Counted from the stretch's first letter, positions 26,065-37,113 are shown. The stretch: DNA of 64,000 nt from Marinactinospora thermotolerans DSM 45154 (GCF_900167435.1 NZ_FUWS01000011.1:185746-249745), one strand, 5' to 3'. The notes: a model not told the origin generated them from the sequence alone. Program-made: numbers and translations.

Positions 26065-26343
26065 ATGCCACGTAGCCTTAAGAAGGGTCCCTTCGTCGAC
26101 CACCACCTGATCAAGAAGGTGGACGAGCAGAACGAGAAGGGCACCAAGAACGTCATCAAGACGTGGTCCCGCCGCTCGATGATCATCCCCGAGATGATCG
26201 GGCACACGATCGCCGTTCACGACGGGCGCAAGCACGTCCCGGTGTTCGTGTCCGAGTCGATGGTCGGCCACAAGCTCGGCGAGTTCGCTCCCACGCGCAC
26301 TTTCCGCAGCCACGTCAAGGAAGACCGCCGTAGCCGCCGTTAG
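26065..26343 (+). CDS. rpsS: 30S ribosomal protein S19
   Basis: 92 residues with [19 protein letters not shown] and the signature [23 protein letters not shown]19 forms a complex with S13 in the 30S head and contacts bridge elements. Twelve bases after rplB with AAGGAG upstream. Confidence 0.97.
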   Translation: MPRSLKKGPFVDHHLIKKVDEQNEKGTKNVIKTWSRRSMIIPEMIGHTIAVHDGRKHVPVFVSESMVGHKLGEFAPTRTFRSHVKEDRRSRR

Positions 26344-26414
26344 CGGTTGCATCCAGGAGTAAGAGCCAAGCCCCACGGTGCGTGGGGGTGATTTCCGTGA
26401 GCGAGGGAAAAGCG

Positions 26415-26791
26415 ATGGGAACGAGGGCACAAGCACGGTTCGTCCGTGTTACGCCCCGAAAGGCCCGCCGAGTGGTGGACCTTATTCGCGGGCTGCCCGC
26501 TGACGAGGCACAGGCGGTGCTCCGGTTCGCGCCCCAGGCGGCGAGCGAACCGGTGGGCAAGGTGCTCGCGAGCGCCATCGCCAATGCCGAGCACAACGAC
26601 AAGCTGGACCGCGAGACGCTGGTCGTCAGCCGCGCGTGGGTGGACGAGGGTCCGACCCTGAAGCGGATCCGGCCCCGCGGCTTCGGCCGGGCGTTCCGCG
26701 TCACCAAGCGGACGAGCCACATCACCGTGGTCGTCGAGCCGCGTGAGACCGCGGGCGCCTCGTCGGCCAAGACGAAGGAAGGGGCCCGATA

Positions 26792-26792
<1 letters not shown>
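26415..26792 (+). CDS. rplV: 50S ribosomal protein L22
   Basis: 125 residues from ATG ([19 protein letters not shown]), preceded by GAGGGA. Three in-frame GTG codons upstream (26382, 26388, 26397) would add residues not seen in actinobacterial L22. The tunnel-lining hairpin tip is [21 protein letters not shown], the macrolide-resistance hotspot, wild type in appearance. Its stop overlaps the rpsC start. Confidence 0.93.
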
Positions 26793-27607
<815 letters not shown>

Positions 27608-27610
27608 CCA

Positions 27611-28027
27611 ATGCTCATTCCCCGCAAGGTCAAGTACCGCAAGCAGCACCACCCGAGCCTCAAGGGCCGTGCCAAGGGTGGTACGACGGTCAACTTCGGT
27701 GAGTACGGCATCCAGGCCCTGGAGTCCGCCTACGTCACCAACCGGCAGATCGAGTCGGCGCGTATCGCGATGACTCGGCACATCCGCCGTGGCGGCAAGG
27801 TCTGGATCAACATCTTCCCGGACCGTCCGCTGACCAAGAAGCCCGCCGAGACCCGCATGGGTTCCGGTAAGGGATCCCCGGAGTGGTGGGTCGCTCCGGT
27901 CAAGCCCGGACGCGTGATGTTCGAGCTGTCGGGTGTGCCGGAGCCCATCGCCAAGGAGGCGATGCGGCGCGCGATGCACAAGCTCCCGATGAAGTGCAAG
28001 TTCGTGAAGCGCGAAGTGGAGGCGTGA
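27611..28027 (+). CDS. rplP: 50S ribosomal protein L16
   Basis: 138 residues. [24 protein letters not shown] and the motif [25 protein letters not shown]16 positions A-site tRNA and contains the region altered in evernimicin and avilamycin resistance (about residues 50-57), here [15 protein letters not shown]. Begins three bases after rpsC; its stop overlaps the rpmC start. Confidence 0.97.
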   Translation: MLIPRKVKYRKQHHPSLKGRAKGGTTVNFGEYGIQALESAYVTNRQIESARIAMTRHIRRGGKVWINIFPDRPLTKKPAETRMGSGKGSPEWWVAPVKPGRVMFELSGVPEPIAKEAMRRAMHKLPMKCKFVKREVEA

Positions 28028-28281
28028 TGGCGAAGTCCCTGACCGCCCAGGAGCTACGGGACCAGTCCCTGGAGGACCTGGTCACCAAGCTCAAGGAGGC
28101 GAAGGAAGAGCTGTTCAACCTCCGCTTCCAGGCCGCCACCGGGCAGCTCGACAACCACGCTCGGCTGCGTACCGTCAAGCGTGAGATCGCTCGGATCTAC
28201 ACGGTCATGCGGGAGCACGAGCTCGGCATCATGCCGTTGGCTGCTGGGTCGGCTGAGAAGACGAAGGAAGCAGCCGAATGA
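28027..28281 (+). CDS. rpmC: 50S ribosomal protein L29
   Basis: 84 residues: two long helices with [20 protein letters not shown] and the signature [29 protein letters not shown]29 is next to L23 at the tunnel exit. The ATG overlaps the rplP stop (TGATG). A longer frame from 27883 is only the rplP region read in another frame. Confidence 0.96.
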   Translation: MAKSLTAQELRDQSLEDLVTKLKEAKEELFNLRFQAATGQLDNHARLRTVKREIARIYTVMREHELGIMPLAAGSAEKTKEAAE

Positions 28282-28550
28282 GCGAAGACAAGACCGTGGC
28301 TCGCAACTACCGCAAGGTGCGCGAGGGTTACGTCGTCAGCGACAAGATGGACAAGACCGTCGTTGTCGAGGTGGAGGACCGCGTCAAGCACGCGCTGTAC
28401 GGCAAGGTCATCCGCCGCACCACGAAGTACAAGGCCCACGACGAGGCGAACACCGCCGGCATCGGGGACCGGGTCCGCCTGATGGAGACCCGTCCGCTGT
28501 CCGCGACCAAGCGCTGGCGCGTCGTGGAGATCCTGGAGAAGGCTAAGTAA
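28278..28550 (+). CDS. rpsQ: 30S ribosomal protein S17
   Basis: 90 residues, an OB-fold protein with [31 protein letters not shown]17 is a primary binder of the 16S 5' domain. ATGA overlap with rpmC. A large hairpin follows, marking the S10/spc boundary. Confidence 0.97.
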   Translation: MSEDKTVARNYRKVREGYVVSDKMDKTVVVEVEDRVKHALYGKVIRRTTKYKAHDEANTAGIGDRVRLMETRPLSATKRWRVVEILEKAK

Positions 28551-28598
28551 ACCCCTGCCTACGGCGGCCGGTTCGTGGAGATCGGCCGCCGAAGGGGT
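28551..28598 (+). terminator. Hairpin between the S10 and spc gene groups
   Basis: Inner 9-bp stem CGGCGGCCG/CGGCCGCCG (28562-28570/28583-28591), extended by an outer ACCCCT/AGGGGT pairing across an internal loop, immediately after rpsQ. It could terminate part of the S10 transcript, act as an mRNA processing site or be a regulatory fold. No U tract follows. Confidence 0.5.
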
Positions 28599-28652
28599 GA
28601 GACCACCTAGCAAGCGCGGGAAGTGAACCCGCGCGGTATATCAGGAGCAGAC

Positions 28653-29021
28653 GTGATTCAGCAGGAGTCGCGACTCAAGGTCGCCGACAACACGGGGGCC
28701 AAGGAGATCTTGACCATCCGTGTCCTCGGCGGCTCGGGTCGGCGCTACGCGGGCATCGGTGACATCATCGTGGCGACGGTGAAGGACGCCCTTCCCGGCG
28801 CGGGCGTGAAGAAGGGCGATGTCGTCAAGGCCGTTGTCGTGCGCACCACCAAGGAGCGCCGCCGGCCCGACGGCTCCTACATCCGCTTCGATGAGAACGC
28901 CGCCGTGCTCATCAAGGACGGTGGGGACCCGCGAGGCACTCGTATCTTCGGCCCCGTCGGCCGCGAGCTGCGGGACAAGAAGTTCATGCGCATCATCTCG
29001 CTAGCGCCGGAGGTGCTGTAG
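28653..29021 (+). CDS. rplN: 50S ribosomal protein L14
   Basis: 122 residues, exactly the family length, from GTG ([18 protein letters not shown]) with CAGGAG upstream. Also visible: [34 protein letters not shown]14 binds RsfS and bridges to 16S helix 14. First gene of the spc group. Confidence 0.97.
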   Translation: MIQQESRLKVADNTGAKEILTIRVLGGSGRRYAGIGDIIVATVKDALPGAGVKKGDVVKAVVVRTTKERRRPDGSYIRFDENAAVLIKDGGDPRGTRIFGPVGRELRDKKFMRIISLAPEVL

Positions 29022-29024
29022 GCG

Positions 29025-29330
29025 ATGAAGATTAAGAAGGACGACGAGGTCATCGTCATCGCCGGCAAGGACAAGGGTGCCACCGGGAAGGTCCTCAAGG
29101 CCCTTCCCAAGGAGCAGCGTGTCATCGTCGAGGGCGTCAACCTCGTTAAGAAGCACAAGAAGGCCAACCAGGCGGGCGGCCAGCGGGGTGAGGTCGTCAC
29201 CCAGGAAGCATCGATCCACGTGAGCAACGTGGCGATCGTCGAGGACGGCAAGCCCTCCCGCGTCGGTTACCGCTTCGAGGAAGACGGAACCAAGGTTCGG
29301 ATCTCCCGCCGTACCGGTAAGGACATCTGA
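29025..29330 (+). CDS. rplX: 50S ribosomal protein L24
   Basis: 101 residues with the N-terminal KOW motif [21 protein letters not shown]24 starts 50S assembly. Three bases after rplN; its stop overlaps the rplE start (TGATG). Confidence 0.97.
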   Translation: MKIKKDDEVIVIAGKDKGATGKVLKALPKEQRVIVEGVNLVKKHKKANQAGGQRGEVVTQEASIHVSNVAIVEDGKPSRVGYRFEEDGTKVRISRRTGKDI

Positions 29331-29905
29331 TGACGGTCACCACTGACGCCGCGGCTCCGGCGATGCCGCGCCTCAAGGAGAAGTACCGTTCCGAGATCAT
29401 CCCGGCCCTCCGGGAAGAGTTCGAGATCGCCAACATCATGCAGGTCCCCGGTCTGACGAAGATCGTGGTCAACATGGGTGTCGGCGAGGCGGCTCGGGAC
29501 GCGAAGCTGATCCAGGGCGCCATCGCCGACCTGTCGGCGATCACCGGCCAGAAGCCGCGGATCAACCGGGCGAAGAACTCCATCGCGCAGTTCAAGCTGC
29601 GCGAGGGGCAGCCGATCGGCGCCAGCGTCACGCTGCGCGGCGACCGGATGTGGGAGTTCCTCGACCGGCTGCTCTCCCTGGCGCTTCCCCGGATCCGTGA
29701 CTTCCGCGGGCTCTCCCCGAAGCAGTTCGACGGTCGTGGCAACTACACCTTCGGTCTGACCGAGCAGGTCATGTTCCACGAGGTCGACCCGGACAAGGTC
29801 GACCGGCAGCGCGGCATGGACATCACGGTCGTCACCACGGCGACCAACGACGACGAAGGCCGGAGCCTGCTCAAGCGGCTGGGCTTCCCGTTCAAGGAAG
29901 CCTGA
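29330..29905 (+). CDS. rplE: 50S ribosomal protein L5
   Basis: 191 residues: [19 protein letters not shown], the [11 protein letters not shown] motif, [20 protein letters not shown], and the P-site loop region. L5 binds 5S rRNA and contacts P-site tRNA and S13 in an intersubunit bridge. ATG overlapping the rplX stop. Confidence 0.97.
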   Translation: MTVTTDAAAPAMPRLKEKYRSEIIPALREEFEIANIMQVPGLTKIVVNMGVGEAARDAKLIQGAIADLSAITGQKPRINRAKNSIAQFKLREGQPIGASVTLRGDRMWEFLDRLLSLALPRIRDFRGLSPKQFDGRGNYTFGLTEQVMFHEVDPDKVDRQRGMDITVVTTATNDDEGRSLLKRLGFPFKEA

Positions 29906-29918
29906 GGGGTGAAGACGG

Positions 29919-30104
29919 ATGGCTAAGAAGGCTCTGATCGCCAAGGCGAACCGGAAGCAGAAGTTCGAGGTTCGCGCATATACTCGTTGTTCGCGCTGCG
30001 GTCGCCCGCGTTCGGTCTTCCGGAAGTTCGGCCTGTGCCGCATCTGCTTCCGTGAGATGGCGCACCGGGGCGAGCTGCCCGGCATCACCAAGTCCAGCTG
30101 GTAG
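29919..30104 (+). CDS. rpsZ: 30S ribosomal protein S14, zinc-binding type
   Basis: 61 residues, the short (type Z) S14 with two Cys pairs (CSRC and CRIC) forming a zinc ribbon. [20 protein letters not shown] and [17 protein letters not shown] ends. Actinobacteria often keep a second, zinc-free S14 elsewhere for zinc starvation; none is in this window. Confidence 0.97.
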   Translation: MAKKALIAKANRKQKFEVRAYTRCSRCGRPRSVFRKFGLCRICFREMAHRGELPGITKSSW

Positions 30105-30113
30105 TACTCGTGC

Positions 30114-30135
30114 GGCCGGCCCTTCAGGGCCGGCC
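30114..30135 (+). terminator. Hairpin after rpsZ
   Basis: A 9-bp perfect stem GGCCGGCCC/GGGCCGGCC with a TTCA tetraloop, 10 bases after the S14 stop. A second imperfect 12-bp hairpin lies at 30213-30242. The 244-base gap to rpsH may therefore hold a partial terminator or attenuator; no clear promoter was seen. Confidence 0.5.
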
Positions 30136-30348
30136 CCCCGGGTCCTGGTAGGGCCGAGCGTTGCAACGAAGCGGACGGTGGGACACCTCCGCTGTACAGA
30201 GAAAAATCGACCGGGCACGGTGCCTGAATCGGCACGGTGCCCATGACCACGCCGTAGGTCCTAGAGGAACCTCCGCACAGACGGGGGAACAGGCTCAAAG
30301 GGAAAGTCTGTCCTTGGGGAAACCGCGGTGAGGAAGGGCCAATCGGCC

Positions 30349-30747
30349 ATGACGATGACCGACCCGATCGCAGACATGCTCACGCGTCTGCGTAACGCGA
30401 ATTCGGCATATCACGACAGTGTGACCATGCCGTATTCCAAGATCAAGGCTCACATCGCCGAGATCCTCCAGCAGGAGGGTTACGTCCAGGGCTGGCGCAC
30501 CGAAGAGGCCGCGGTTGGACAGAACCTCGTGGTGGACCTGAAGTACGGGCCCACGCGTGAGCGTTCCATCGCCGGCGTCCGTCGGGTCTCCAAGCCGGGT
30601 CTGCGGGTCTACGCGAAGAAGGACAACCTTCCGCGAGTCCTGGGTGGCCTCGGTGTGGCCATCATTTCGACGTCCGGTGGCCTGATGACCGACAAGCAGG
30701 CCAAGAAGCGCGGCGTGGGCGGCGAAGTCCTCGCCTACGTCTGGTAA
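30349..30747 (+). CDS. rpsH: 30S ribosomal protein S8
   Basis: 132 residues from ATG ([22 protein letters not shown]). A GTG 21 bases upstream is in frame but would precede the conserved start. The C-terminal signature [21 protein letters not shown] is present. S8 binds the central domain of 16S rRNA and is the spc operon repressor in E. coli. Confidence 0.95.
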   Translation: MTMTDPIADMLTRLRNANSAYHDSVTMPYSKIKAHIAEILQQEGYVQGWRTEEAAVGQNLVVDLKYGPTRERSIAGVRRVSKPGLRVYAKKDNLPRVLGGLGVAIISTSGGLMTDKQAKKRGVGGEVLAYVW

Positions 30748-30762
30748 GGGAGAGATTTCAGC

Positions 30763-31299
30763 ATGTCGCGTATCGGTCGACTGCCGATCTCGGTCCCGAA
30801 GGGCGTCGAAGTCACGATTGACGGGCAAGACGTCAAAGTCAAGGGGCCGAAGGGCGAACTGAAGCACACGGTCGCCGCGCCGATCACCGTCTCGCAGGAG
30901 GACGGTCAGATCAAGGTCGCGCGTCCGGACGACAAGCCCGAGAACCGCTCGCTGCACGGCCTGACCCGTGCGCTGATCGCCAACCTGATCGAGGGCGTCT
31001 CCAAGGGCTACAGCAAGACCCTGGAGATCCACGGCGTGGGTTACCGCGTCCAGGCCAAGGGCTCCAACCTGGAGTTCTCCCTGGGCTACAGCCACCCGGT
31101 CGTGGTCGAGCCCCCGGAGGGCATCAGCTTCCGGGTCGAGAAGCCGACCCTGCTGCACGTCGACGGGATCGACAAGCAGCTCGTGGGTCAGGTCGCGGCC
31201 AACATCCGGAGCCTGCGCAAGCCCGACCCCTACAAGGCCAAGGGCGTGCGCTACCAGGGTGAGTACATCCGCCGCAAGGCCGGAAAGGCTGGTAAGTAA
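30763..31299 (+). CDS. rplF: 50S ribosomal protein L6
   Basis: 178 residues, two repeated domains. [19 protein letters not shown] start and the conserved C-terminal [23 protein letters not shown]6 is close to the sarcin-ricin loop and factor-binding site. Fifteen bases after rpsH with GGGAGAG upstream. Confidence 0.97.
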   Translation: MSRIGRLPISVPKGVEVTIDGQDVKVKGPKGELKHTVAAPITVSQEDGQIKVARPDDKPENRSLHGLTRALIANLIEGVSKGYSKTLEIHGVGYRVQAKGSNLEFSLGYSHPVVVEPPEGISFRVEKPTLLHVDGIDKQLVGQVAANIRSLRKPDPYKAKGVRYQGEYIRRKAGKAGK

Positions 31300-31301
31300 G
31301 C

Positions 31302-31688
31302 ATGGCGAAGAGCTCGACGGCTGTCCGCAAGGGTACGGCCTCGCGCGCGGCTTCCCGTGCGCGGCGGCACCTGCGGGTCCGCAAGAAGATCTCGGGTACG
31401 CCCGCGCGGCCGCGTCTGGTCGTCACCCGCTCCTCCAAGCACATGATCGCCCAGATCGTGGACGACACCAAGGGCATCACCCTGGTCTCGGCCTCGACCA
31501 TGGACCCGAGCATCCGCGGCGAAGAGGGCAAGAAGTCCGAGAAGTCGCAGAAGACGGGTGCGCTGCTCGCGCAGCGTGCCAAGGACGCCGGCATCACGGC
31601 GGTCGTCTTCGACCGTGGCGGTTACCGCTACCACGGCCGCATCGCCGCCCTGGCCGAGGGCGCGCGTGCGGGCGGTCTGGAGTTCTAG
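31302..31688 (+). CDS. rplR: 50S ribosomal protein L18
   Basis: 128 residues. A basic N-terminal tail ([25 protein letters not shown] in part) precedes the 5S-rRNA-binding domain ending [28 protein letters not shown]. Two bases after rplF. Confidence 0.97.
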   Translation: MAKSSTAVRKGTASRAASRARRHLRVRKKISGTPARPRLVVTRSSKHMIAQIVDDTKGITLVSASTMDPSIRGEEGKKSEKSQKTGALLAQRAKDAGITAVVFDRGGYRYHGRIAALAEGARAGGLEF

Positions 31689-31690
31689 TG

Positions 31691-31738
31691 ATGACTCCGA
31701 CCAAGAGCATTTTCATCGACGGGAAGAGGAACCACTGA
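31691..31738 (+). CDS. Possible 15-residue peptide coupled to rpsE
   Basis: A mini-ORF ([15 protein letters not shown]) starts three bases after the rplR stop and ends in TGATG, overlapping the rpsE start by one base. It could keep ribosomes loaded onto rpsE through a re-initiation chain. It may equally be a chance frame; no other evidence supports it. Confidence 0.25.
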   Translation: MTPTKSIFIDGKRNH

Positions 31739-32340
31739 TGGCTGCAGCTCCGCGGCGCGGCGCCGGTGGCGAGCGGCGTGACCGCCGTGACGATCGCCGC
31801 GGCGGCGCCGCAGACAAGGGTGTCTCCTACATCGAACGTGTGGTGACCATTAACCGGGTCGCCAAGGTCGTCAAGGGCGGCCGCCGCTTCAGCTTCACCG
31901 CCCTGGTCGTCGTCGGCGACGGCAACGGCATGGTCGGTGTCGGCTACGGCAAGGCCAAGGAAGTCCCGGCGGCGATCGCCAAGGGCGTCGAAGAGGCCAA
32001 GAAGAACTTCTTCAGGGTCCCCCGGATCCAGGGCACCATCGTGCACCAGGTCCAGGGCGAGGACGCCGCCGGCGTCGTCCTGCTCCGTCCGGCCGCTCCC
32101 GGTACCGGTGTTATCGCCGGTGGCCCGGTCCGCGCCGTCCTGGAGTGCGCCGGCATCCACGACATTCTGAGCAAGTCGCTCGGTTCGTCGAACCCGATCA
32201 ACATCGTTCACGCCACGGTGGCAGCGCTCAAGGGCCTGAACCGTCCCGAGGAGATCGCGGCCCGCCGCGGTCTGCCGATCGAGGACGTCGCTCCGGCCGC
32301 GATGCTGCGCGCTCGTGCGGAAGCGAAGGCGGGGGCCTAG
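31738..32340 (+). CDS. rpsE: 30S ribosomal protein S5
   Basis: 200 residues. An Arg/Gly-rich N-terminus is followed by the S5 double-stranded RNA-binding fold ([41 protein letters not shown]) and the C-terminal domain [24 protein letters not shown]5 shapes translational accuracy and the spectinomycin pocket (VVKGGRR is wild type). GAAGAGGA lies upstream of the ATG. Confidence 0.97.
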   Translation: MAAAPRRGAGGERRDRRDDRRGGAADKGVSYIERVVTINRVAKVVKGGRRFSFTALVVVGDGNGMVGVGYGKAKEVPAAIAKGVEEAKKNFFRVPRIQGTIVHQVQGEDAAGVVLLRPAAPGTGVIAGGPVRAVLECAGIHDILSKSLGSSNPINIVHATVAALKGLNRPEEIAARRGLPIEDVAPAAMLRARAEAKAGA

Positions 32341-32343
32341 ATC

Positions 32344-32529
32344 ATGGCGAAGCTGAAGATCACGCAGGTCCGCTCGAAGATCGGCGGCAAGCAGAAGCAG
32401 CGTGACACTCTGCGCTCGCTCGGGCTCGGTCGGATCGGCTCGTCCGTCATCCGCGAGGACCGTCCCGAGGTTCGTGGGCAGATCAATGTCGTCACGCACC
32501 TCGTCACCGTCGAGGAGGTCAGCGAATGA
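32344..32529 (+). CDS. rpmD: 50S ribosomal protein L30
   Basis: 61 residues, the short bacterial form: [32 protein letters not shown] and [16 protein letters not shown]. Lies between rpsE and rplO with 3-base and overlapping spacings. Confidence 0.97.
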   Translation: MAKLKITQVRSKIGGKQKQRDTLRSLGLGRIGSSVIREDRPEVRGQINVVTHLVTVEEVSE

Positions 32530-32990
32530 GCGACTACTCTCCCGACCAGCTGCTCAAGATCCACCACCTGCGCCCGGCCCCGGGTGCCAACAAGTCGAAG
32601 ATCCGTAAGGGTCGCGGCGAGGCGTCCAAGGGCAAGACCGCGGGTCGTGGCACCAAGGGCACCAAGGCTCGTTCCACCGTTCCCGTCGGCTTCGAGGGTG
32701 GCCAGATGCCGCTCATCCGCCGGGTTCCCAAGCTCAAGGGCTTCAGCAACGCCCGGTTCAAGACGACCTACCAGGTCGTGAACCTGGACAAGCTGGCCGA
32801 GCTGTACCCGGAGGGTGGCGAGGTCACCGTCGACAGCCTTGTGGCCAAGGGCGCGGTTCGCAAGAACCAGCTCGTCAAGGTCCTGGGCACCGGCGAGATC
32901 TCCGTGGCCGTCCAGGTGAGCGCGAACGCGTTCTCCGCCTCCGCCAAGGAGAAGATCGAGGCGGCCGGCGGTTCGGTCACCGAGCTGTAG
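32526..32990 (+). CDS. rplO: 50S ribosomal protein L15
   Basis: 154 residues. The glycine-rich N-terminus ([33 protein letters not shown]) and [18 protein letters not shown] are typical. L15 is a late-assembly 50S protein. ATGA overlap with rpmD. A 291-base gap with its own promoter follows before secY. Confidence 0.97.
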   Translation: MSDYSPDQLLKIHHLRPAPGANKSKIRKGRGEASKGKTAGRGTKGTKARSTVPVGFEGGQMPLIRRVPKLKGFSNARFKTTYQVVNLDKLAELYPEGGEVTVDSLVAKGAVRKNQLVKVLGTGEISVAVQVSANAFSASAKEKIEAAGGSVTEL

Positions 32991-33123
32991 GGGCGACCCC
33001 CACGTGGGCTCACGGGGCGTCTGCCGGGCACACCACACGCGAGTGCGGTGCCGGCGGGCGCCCTTGTCGCGTTCCGCGGAGGGTGCGCCGGAAGGGCGTT
33101 CCCGCAGCGTAGGGGCGTTCTTC

Positions 33124-33152
33124 CTGCCAAGCTCCCGAATGGCTGTTAAAGT
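33124..33152 (+). promoter_or_regulatory. Possible promoter for secY-adk-map
   Basis: CTGCCA and TAAAGT with a 17-base spacer, preceded by a TG-rich extension before the -10. Transcription would begin near 33159, about 120 bases before secY. This would give secY independent expression from the ribosomal genes. Confidence 0.4.
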
Positions 33153-33281
33153 TCCATCTGCTTACCAAGAAACTACCGGGGCTCAGGGTGAACGCCCTGC
33201 GCTGACGTTCAACGACGATCCAGGATCGGCCGCGATGTCTCGAAACGGTTCCGCCGCCGCCGAAGCCTCGCAGGAGGAGAC

Positions 33282-34598
33282 GTGCTAAGAGCGTTCGTCC
33301 GTGCGTTCCGCACGCCTGACCTGCGCAACAAGCTGCTGTTCACCATATTCATCCTGACGATCTTCCGGCTCGGTTCGGTCATTCCCGCGCCGGGTATCGA
33401 CAATGCGGCCATCAAGCAGTGTCTCCAGGGTGTCCAGGCCGGCGATTCCGCGGGCCTGTACTCGCTGATCAACCTGTTCAGTGGTGGCGCACTGCTCCAG
33501 CTCGCCGTGTTCGCCCTGGGCATCATGCCCTACATCACCGCGAGCATCATCTTGAACCTGCTCACGGTGGTCATCCCGCGCCTGGAGACCCTGAAGAAGG
33601 AGGGCCAGGCGGGGCAGGCCAAGATCACGCAGTACACGCGCTATCTCACGGTCGCGCTGGCGGTCCTGCAGTCGACGAGCATCATCGCCATGGCCCGCAC
33701 CGGGCAGCTGTTCCAGAACGCCTGTGTGCCCAGCTCCTACATGCCGCAGCAGGACCCGCTGACCCTCATCACGATGGTCTTCGTCATGACCGGCGGTACC
33801 TGCATCATCATGTGGTTCGGTGAGCTCATCACCGAGCGCGGCGTGGGCAACGGCATGTCGCTGCTGATCTTCACCCAGATCGTCGCGATGTTCCCGTCCT
33901 CCATGATGCGCATCTGGGAGGAGCAGGGGCCGTGGGTGTTCGCGATCATCGTGGTCGCGGGCCTGATCCTCATGGCCGGGGTCGTGTTCATCGAGCAGGC
34001 CCAGCGTCGCATCCCGGTCCAGTACGCCAAGCGGATGGTGGGTCGCCGCATGTACGGCGGCAGCTCCACCTACATCCCGCTGAAGGTGAACCAGGCGGGT
34101 GTCATCCCGGTCATCTTCGCCTCGTCGCTGCTGTACCTGCCGCAGCTGGTCATCGGCCTGCTGGGCAACGACACGAACAACTCGGTGGTGAACTTCCTCT
34201 CCACCTACTTCAACCCCAACGGCACCCACCCGGTCTACATGGTCACGTTCTTCTTGCTGATCGTGGGTTTCGCCTTCTTCTACGTGGCCATCACCTTCAA
34301 CCCCGCTGAAGTCGCGGACAACATGAAGAAGTACGGTGGTTTCATCCCGGGCATCCGTCCGGGGCGTCCGACCGCCGAGTACCTCGACTACGTGTTGACC
34401 CGGCTGACGACCCCCGGCGCGCTCTACCTGGGTGTGATCGCCCTACTGCCGATGCTGGCCCTCGGAGCCTCCGGGGCCGCGGGGAACTTCCCGTTCGGTG
34501 GTACGAGCATCCTGATCATGGTCGGTGTCGGGCTGGACACGGTGAAGCAGATCGAGAGTCACCTCCAGCAGAGGAACTACGAAGGTTTTCTGCGATAG
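33282..34598 (+). CDS. secY: Preprotein translocase subunit SecY
   Basis: 438 residues, ten predicted membrane helices. [38 protein letters not shown] start, plug-helix region after the first helix, [14 protein letters not shown], the cytoplasmic loop [32 protein letters not shown] and the C-terminal [12 protein letters not shown]. It forms the protein-conducting channel with SecE. GTG start after CAGGAGGAGAC; its stop overlaps adk. Confidence 0.97.
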   Translation: MLRAFVRAFRTPDLRNKLLFTIFILTIFRLGSVIPAPGIDNAAIKQCLQGVQAGDSAGLYSLINLFSGGALLQLAVFALGIMPYITASIILNLLTVVIPRLETLKKEGQAGQAKITQYTRYLTVALAVLQSTSIIAMARTGQLFQNACVPSSYMPQQDPLTLITMVFVMTGGTCIIMWFGELITERGVGNGMSLLIFTQIVAMFPSSMMRIWEEQGPWVFAIIVVAGLILMAGVVFIEQAQRRIPVQYAKRMVGRRMYGGSSTYIPLKVNQAGVIPVIFASSLLYLPQLVIGLLGNDTNNSVVNFLSTYFNPNGTHPVYMVTFFLLIVGFAFFYVAITFNPAEVADNMKKYGGFIPGIRPGRPTAEYLDYVLTRLTTPGALYLGVIALLPMLALGASGAAGNFPFGGTSILIMVGVGLDTVKQIESHLQQRNYEGFLR

Positions 34599-35248
34599 TG
34601 CGTGCCGTATTGGTGGGACCTCCGGGAGCCGGTAAGGGCACCCAGGCCCAAATCTTGGCGTCAGAGTTGTCGATTCCGAAGGTGTCCACCGGGGACATCT
34701 TCCGTGCCAACGTCAGCGGTGGCACAGAACTGGGTAAGCAGGCCAAGGCCTTCATGGACCGCGGTGACCTCGTCCCCGACGAGGTCACCAACGCGATGGT
34801 CCGTGACCGGCTGGCCGAGAAGGATGCGCAGAACGGGTTCCTGCTCGACGGGTTCCCGCGCAACGTCGCGCAGGCCGAGACCCTCAACAAGATGTTGCAG
34901 GAGATGGGCCGGAGCCTGGACGTGGTGCTGGAGCTCAAGGTCGACGAGGAGGAGGTCGTCCGTCGTCTCTCCGGACGACGGACCTGCCGTTCCTGCGGCC
35001 ACGTCCAGCACGTCGTCTACAACCCGCCGGCGACGGAGGGCGTCTGCGACTCCTGCGGGGGTGAGCTCTTCCAGCGCGATGACGACCGCGAGGAGACCAT
35101 CCGCCACCGTCTGGACGTTTACCGGGAACAGACCGCCCCCCTGGTGTCCTTCTACGAGAAGGAGGGCATCCTCGTGGCGATCACGGCCACCGGCACCGTG
35201 GAAGAGGTCACGGAGCGCGCCCTGGCCGCTCTCAAGGGCAAGGATTGA
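34598..35248 (+). CDS. adk: Adenylate kinase
   Basis: 216 residues, long-type adenylate kinase (ATP + AMP = 2 ADP). P-loop [10 protein letters not shown] (residues 7-16), AMP-binding [23 protein letters not shown], and a LID with the four-cysteine zinc site C-x2-C...C-x2-C (CRSC, CDSC). GTG start inside TAGTG of the secY stop. In the secY-adk-map order standard for actinobacteria. Confidence 0.97.
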   Translation: MRAVLVGPPGAGKGTQAQILASELSIPKVSTGDIFRANVSGGTELGKQAKAFMDRGDLVPDEVTNAMVRDRLAEKDAQNGFLLDGFPRNVAQAETLNKMLQEMGRSLDVVLELKVDEEEVVRRLSGRRTCRSCGHVQHVVYNPPATEGVCDSCGGELFQRDDDREETIRHRLDVYREQTAPLVSFYEKEGILVAITATGTVEEVTERALAALKGKD

Positions 35249-36072
35249 TGTTTCGCAAAGGGCAAGACGCGGTGCAGCTGAAGTCGAAGGCTGAGATCGC
35301 GAAAATGCGGGCCGCGGGCCGGATCGTGGCCCGCACCCTTGACACGCTGCGCGCGGCGGTCCGTCCGGGCATGACCACGCTCGACCTCGACGCCATCGCC
35401 GAGCGCAGCATCCGTGACGCGGGGGCCGTGCCGTCCTTCAAGGGCTACCACGGCTTCCCCGGTTCCATCTGCGCCTCGGTCAACGAGGAGGTCGTCCACG
35501 GCATCCCCAGCGCCACCAGGGTGCTGGCCGAGGGCGACATCATCGCCATCGACTGCGGGGCCATCCTCGACGGCTGGCACGGCGACTCCGCGATCACGGT
35601 CGCGGTCGGCGAGGTCTCCGACGAGGACCGCACGGTGATGGAGGTGTGCGAGGAGGCGATGTGGCAGGGCATCCTCGCCACCCGCGCGGGCAACCGCCTG
35701 GGGGACATCGGGCACGCCATCGAGACCGCCATCAACACGCGCGGCCGTTACGGCAACGTCCAGGAGTACGGCGGCCACGGCATCGGCACCGAGATGCACA
35801 TGGAACCGCATGTCCTCAACTACGGCCGGCCCAACCGCGGTATCAAGCTGGTCGAGGGGATGTGCCTGGCGATCGAGCCCATGGTGAACCTCGGCACCCG
35901 GCACGTCCTCCAGCTCGACGACGGGTGGACGGTCGTCACCCGCGACGGGAAGCGTTCGGCACACTTCGAGCACTCGGTGGCCATCACCGAGGACGGCCCG
36001 CTCGTGTTGACCGCGCGTGAGGAGAACCGGGAGACCATCGCCCGCCTGGGGCTGCCCGACCCGGGGTTCTGA
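35248..36072 (+). CDS. map: Type I methionine aminopeptidase
   Basis: 274 residues. Removes the initiator methionine. All five metal ligands are visible: the Asp pair in [19 protein letters not shown], His in [10 protein letters not shown], Glu in AIEPMVNLG and Glu in [14 protein letters not shown] in TGATG with the adk stop; the in-frame TTG one codon earlier is less likely. No N-terminal SH3-binding or zinc extension, so this is the short MetAP1a form. Confidence 0.96.
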   Translation: MFRKGQDAVQLKSKAEIAKMRAAGRIVARTLDTLRAAVRPGMTTLDLDAIAERSIRDAGAVPSFKGYHGFPGSICASVNEEVVHGIPSATRVLAEGDIIAIDCGAILDGWHGDSAITVAVGEVSDEDRTVMEVCEEAMWQGILATRAGNRLGDIGHAIETAINTRGRYGNVQEYGGHGIGTEMHMEPHVLNYGRPNRGIKLVEGMCLAIEPMVNLGTRHVLQLDDGWTVVTRDGKRSAHFEHSVAITEDGPLVLTAREENRETIARLGLPDPGF

Positions 36073-36173
36073 GTCCTCAGGAGCCGGACCGAAGGGTGCG
36101 CCGCACGACTACGATGATCGGTGGCGGACCCTTGGCCGAGAGGCCCGACGTGAGGATGGGGATGGTGAACCGC

Positions 36174-36626
36174 ATGTCCGAGTTCTCCCCGGAGACCAGG
36201 GCCTCCGACTCCGATCGTGACCGGGTGGCCAAGCAGCTCCAGGAGCACTTCGCACAGGGGCGTCTCGACGACAGCGAGTTCACCACCCGGCTGGAACAGG
36301 TCTATCAGGCCCGGACGTTCGGCGAGCTCGTCCCGCTCACCGCGGACCTGCCAGAACGCGACCTCGCCGATCTTCCCGTGGTGCCCGAGCACGTCCCGGC
36401 CGGACGGAGTGCCGGTTCGGCGCTTCGCGATCCGGCGCTGCTGATCCCGTGGCTGCTGTGGGCCGGGGTCAACACCCTGTGCCTGTTGATCTGGCTGATC
36501 GCCTACCTCGCCGGAGGGGGCAGCGACTACCCGTGGTTCCTGTGGGTGGCCGGTCCCTGGGGTGTGGTCATGGCCTTCATCACCATCGGCGCGATCATCG
36601 CCCGCCGTGGGGGCGACGCGCCCTGA
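36174..36626 (+). CDS. DUF1707 (SHOCT-like) membrane protein
   Basis: 150 residues. The N-terminal 60 residues match the DUF1707 pattern (RASDSDRDRVAKQLQEHFAQGRLDDSEFTTRLEQVYQARTFGELVPLTADLP in segments). Two membrane helices follow (LLIPWLLWAGVNTLCLLIWLIAYL and WFLWVAGPWGVVMAFITIGAIIA). Start uncertain: ATG at 36174 (MSEFSPET) is chosen because the domain begins there, but 36162 (ATG, after GAGGA) is also good. Function unknown; it lies between map and infA, as similar genes do in other actinomycetes. Confidence 0.75.
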   Translation: MSEFSPETRASDSDRDRVAKQLQEHFAQGRLDDSEFTTRLEQVYQARTFGELVPLTADLPERDLADLPVVPEHVPAGRSAGSALRDPALLIPWLLWAGVNTLCLLIWLIAYLAGGGSDYPWFLWVAGPWGVVMAFITIGAIIARRGGDAP

Positions 36627-36727
36627 CAAGGGCGTGGGGACCGGGTCGAACCCGCTAGACTGGGTGTGCCCACACGCGGGCTGTTGGGTCGGTCTGCCTT
36701 CATTCGCGTCCGTTCGTCGCGTTGGCG

Positions 36728-36764
36728 TATGCTATTGCAGTTGACCTGATCTTCCAGTGATCAG
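36728..36764 (+). promoter_or_regulatory. Possible promoter/operator region of infA
   Basis: A -10-like TATGCT (36728-36733) without a good -35 is followed by TTGACC (36741-36746) and a perfect inverted repeat CTGATC-N7-GATCAG (36746-36764). TTGACC could itself be a -35, with the weak CAGAAT at 15 bases. The signal is ambiguous. Confidence 0.3.
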
Positions 36765-36891
36765 AATCCCGACGTAGTTCGGGTTACCGGGTCAGAGGCT
36801 GACGTCTCTCTCGTGCTCCTCGCGTATGCGGGGGTGATCCCCGCGTCGGGTCAATTCAGTCAACTCAGTCGATGAACGAAGCGTGGAGGAC

Positions 36892-37113
36892 ATGGCTAAG
36901 AAAGACGGCGCCATCGAGATCGAGGGCTCCGTTATCGAGTCCCTACCCAACGCTATGTTCCGTGTGGAGCTCGACAACGGGCACAAGGTCCTCGCCCACA
37001 TCAGCGGCAAGATGCGGATGCACTACATCCGTATCCTTCCCGACGACCGTGTCGTCGTGGAGCTGAGCCCGTACGACCTCACGCGCGGGCGCATCGTCTA
37101 CCGCTACAAGTAA
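36892..37113 (+). CDS. infA: Translation initiation factor IF-1
   Basis: 73 residues, an OB-fold protein: [66 protein letters not shown] (in segments). IF-1 occupies the A site during initiation. GGAGGAC precedes the ATG. First gene of the infA-rpmJ-rpsM-rpsK-rpoA-rplQ group. Confidence 0.97.
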   Translation: MAKKDGAIEIEGSVIESLPNAMFRVELDNGHKVLAHISGKMRMHYIRILPDDRVVVELSPYDLTRGRIVYRYK

